A DNA stretch of 8,808 bases, from positions 1 through 8,808 of the forward strand of contig CAZSGN010000107.1 of assembly GCA_964606415.1 (NCBI GenBank). Reading direction: 5' to 3'. Below the pieces are notes generated by a model. That model saw only the letters and a program-made list of their open reading frames with translations, made no database searches and was not told the origin of the DNA. The stretch comes from CAZSGN01 sp964606415 (GTDB lineage: Bacteria; Bacteroidota; Bacteroidia; Bacteroidales; JBBRXJ01). A program made the translations under genes and the position numbers. Below, piece after piece: positions 6,581 through 8,808 of the stretch; the first letter of the stretch is position 1, and each line of letters begins with the position of its first letter.

Positions 6581-8719
6581 ATGATAAAACAAATTTTCCT
6601 GGTCTTTATTATTCATGTTTTCTTGCTTGCAGGATGTAAATATGCCGGTGAAAAACAGGATTCCCTAAGATTTTCCCTGGATTCAATCAGTAAACAATAC
6701 ACTTTTGTCTCTAAAGGAGATAGCGGAATAATATTTCATCCTGACACGGAAATGGATGCGCTGAAAATTGACAGGGAGATGAAATATACTAATTGGGCTG
6801 ATTTTAATTATTTGATCCTGGATGTTTATCATAATAATGATTACAGTGCAATTTTATATGTGGATTTTTTTCCTAAAACACATTTTTATGAAGATGATGA
6901 TCGGCAAATTGTAGAACAGGGCGGAGCATCCGGGCAAAGAGCTGATCAGGAGCCTGCTATTTCTTTTAAAATTGGTGTTTTACCTAACTTAACAACCAGT
7001 GTTATTGTCCCTTTGAATTATCTTGATGGGCAGAAAGTTTTTTTACCCCGTTATTATCGACAGTTAAAAGGGACGGTTTTAGGTAAACGCCTGGATCCGG
7101 ATGATATAGGAAGTGTCAGGCTTAGACTTGCACCTGTGGAGGAGCATTTTAAAACCAGGTTGAGTATTAATGCTATCTCATTGACCAGAGACTTACCTGA
7201 TAGACGCTCCAAAATTAAGGCCCCTTATGTTGATCAATTTGGTCAATGGACATCAAGGAACTGGAAAGGAAAGATCAGGAGTGAGAGCCATCTAAAGCGA
7301 AAGTTAACACGTTTTAGTGAGAAGAGCAGCCAGTCTGACTGGCCGGAAGGATGGAGTAATTATGGTGGATGGAAGGAATTGAAGTTTAAAGGGACAGGCT
7401 TTTTCCGAACTCATTTTGATGGCCGTAGATGGTGGTTTGTCGATCCTGAAGGATATGCCTTTTTAAGTACAGGTATAGATTGTGTAAGACCTTCTGTTTC
7501 AGCTACAATAACTGGCAGGGAGGAGCTTTTTGAATGGTTGCCCGAAAAAAATGATGCGGTACTGGGACAGGCATATCAAAGACATTCAAAAATAAAGGCG
7601 ATAAGTTTGGATTTTGCTAAAGCAAATCTTTTGAGGGTTTTTGAGGATGATTGGCTTCTTAACTGGAACAAAATGATTGAAGGTTTTTTAAAGAACCATC
7701 GCTTTAATACGATAGGAAACTGGTCTGATGAAGGTTTTATCAATCATTCTGATATTCCTTTTGTTTTTCAGATGAAGGACTTTCCTCGGACAAATATACT
7801 TGTTTTCAGGGATTTCCCGGATGTGTTTTCTTCAGAATATCTTGAGGCTGCTAAGAAATATGCGCAACAACTTAAACCTTATAAAGATAACCGGTATATG
7901 ATTGGTTACTTTCTTCGAAATGAACCACATTGGGCTTTTGGTGATCATAATCTGGCATATGAGATGCTGAAAACCAAACAAAAATCGGCAACGAAAAAAG
8001 AGTTTGTGGCATGGTTGAAGTCAAAATATAAGAACAGGATTGATTTGTTTAATAAGTCCTGGCGGTTAAAACTTGCAAGTTTTGCTGAGCTACAGGATGT
8101 TAGCTTTAAAAGACTGCCATCTCAAATGGCTGGAGCGGATATGAAAGAATTTTCCGGACTGATGGTGGATCAGTATCTTAGCGTGGTGGTGAGAGAAGTT
8201 AAAAGAGTCGATCCAAATCACTTGAATTTGGGGATGCGCTATGCCTGGATTAGTTCAGATCTCTGTTACAGGGCAGGAAATCATTTTGATGTATTCTCCA
8301 TTAATGGATATCATAAACCCGGCCCGCCACCGACTGATCTGATTATGCAAAAAACCGGCAAACCAGTATTGATTGGGGAGTTTCATTTTGGGGCAATAGA
8401 CAGGGGATTACCGGCTACTGGCATTCAGGGTGTGGAAGATCAAAGGGCCAGGGGTGATGCTTATCAGTATTATGTTGAACAAGGATTTACCCGGCCTGAA
8501 TTAATCGGGATACATTATTTTCAATTGTATGATCAACCAATTTCCGGACGGTTTGATGGTGAGAATTATCAGATTGGTTTTTTGGATATTTGTCATTCGC
8601 CATATAAGCAATTTACCCGTGATGCCCGGATGGCAAACGAAAAGGTCTATAAAGTTGCTCTCGGGGAAAAAAAACCTTTTGCTAAGACCGTGAAACCTTT
8701 TCCTCAAATATATTATTGA
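6581..8719 (+). CDS. GH50-like (beta-agarase-related) lipoprotein glycoside hydrolase, copy 2
   Basis: I choose ATG 6581, giving 712 residues, over the upstream ATG at 6506, which would overlap the previous gene and bury the signal peptide. From 6581 the protein begins with a hydrophobic segment and a good lipobox LLAGC, Cys19. Residues about 30-203 form a beta-rich, possibly carbohydrate-binding region; VDQFGQW (217-223) opens the GH50-type core. Core motifs are GFFRTHFDGRRWWFVDPEG (273-291), RFNTIGNWSDEG (374-385), GYFLRNEPHW (442-451) with probable acid/base Glu448, KPVLIGEFHFGAIDRG (594-609) with probable nucleophile Glu600, and FQLYDQPISGRFDGENYQIG (647-666). The EFHFGA.DRG loop is close to the form I know from GH50 agarases, so this copy is the better candidate for agarase-type activity. 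It is likely membrane-anchored. The gene after it is outside the window. Confidence 0.86.
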   Translation: MIKQIFLVFIIHVFLLAGCKYAGEKQDSLRFSLDSISKQYTFVSKGDSGIIFHPDTEMDALKIDREMKYTNWADFNYLILDVYHNNDYSAILYVDFFPKTHFYEDDDRQIVEQGGASGQRADQEPAISFKIGVLPNLTTSVIVPLNYLDGQKVFLPRYYRQLKGTVLGKRLDPDDIGSVRLRLAPVEEHFKTRLSINAISLTRDLPDRRSKIKAPYVDQFGQWTSRNWKGKIRSESHLKRKLTRFSEKSSQSDWPEGWSNYGGWKELKFKGTGFFRTHFDGRRWWFVDPEGYAFLSTGIDCVRPSVSATITGREELFEWLPEKNDAVLGQAYQRHSKIKAISLDFAKANLLRVFEDDWLLNWNKMIEGFLKNHRFNTIGNWSDEGFINHSDIPFVFQMKDFPRTNILVFRDFPDVFSSEYLEAAKKYAQQLKPYKDNRYMIGYFLRNEPHWAFGDHNLAYEMLKTKQKSATKKEFVAWLKSKYKNRIDLFNKSWRLKLASFAELQDVSFKRLPSQMAGADMKEFSGLMVDQYLSVVVREVKRVDPNHLNLGMRYAWISSDLCYRAGNHFDVFSINGYHKPGPPPTDLIMQKTGKPVLIGEFHFGAIDRGLPATGIQGVEDQRARGDAYQYYVEQGFTRPELIGIHYFQLYDQPISGRFDGENYQIGFLDICHSPYKQFTRDARMANEKVYKVALGEKKPFAKTVKPFPQIYY

Positions 8720-8808
8720 TTTGTTCTCTTTGCTTTGTTTTAGGATGAAAAGTGCAAATAATATCTAAGTTGAGTAACATGAGTGAAGTGAAATAGTGAT
8801 TTATATAG
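8720..8808. other. 3' non-coding end of window
   Basis: These 89 bases after the second GH50-like stop contain only trivially short reading frames. I see no hairpin with a T-tract and no clear promoter; the start of the next gene or a terminator may lie beyond the edge. Confidence 0.5.

Overview
The window looks like part of a carbohydrate-degradation locus from a Bacteroidota bacterium, probably one that feeds on algal polysaccharide. The evidence is AT-rich DNA, A/T-rich leaders without Shine-Dalgarno sequences, short spacers between genes, and a run of lipoprotein enzymes. At least three of the enzymes have clear lipoprotein signals. The phylum is an inference: no marker gene, SusC/SusD pair, sulfatase or regulator is present. 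All five genes lie on the + strand and nearly fill the window. I see no RNA genes, mobile elements, CRISPR arrays or tandem repeats.

Layout: (1) 1-771, the 3' end of a GH63/GH37-type (alpha/alpha)6 glycoside hydrolase, cut by the window edge. (2) 836-2899, a lipoprotein FAD-dependent oxidoreductase of the FAD_oxidored (PF12831) type with a C-terminal golvesin/xanthan-lyase-like beta domain. (3) 2889-4298, a divergent GH10-like enzyme with a twin-arginine signal; its start overlaps the oxidoreductase stop by 11 bp. (4) 4299-4497, the only sizeable gap (199 bp), with a weak hairpin and a weak promoter candidate. (5) 4498-6522 and 6581-8719, two tandem, divergent lipoproteins related to GH50 beta-agarases. 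Each has an N-terminal beta-sandwich-like region and a GH-A barrel with both catalytic glutamates visible. The last 89 bases hold no gene.

Inferred joint role: the GH50-like pair points to an agar-type or other galactose-containing polysaccharide. The GH10-like protein keeps its catalytic pair but appears to lack the usual xylan-binding residues, so a substrate other than plain xylan is plausible. The FAD enzyme is physically coupled to the GH10 gene, which suggests that oxidation of a sugar or glycoside is part of the pathway. This mix of an exported flavoenzyme, divergent GH10, paired GH50-like enzymes and a GH63-like hydrolase is the most interesting feature. The substrate cannot be settled from sequence alone.
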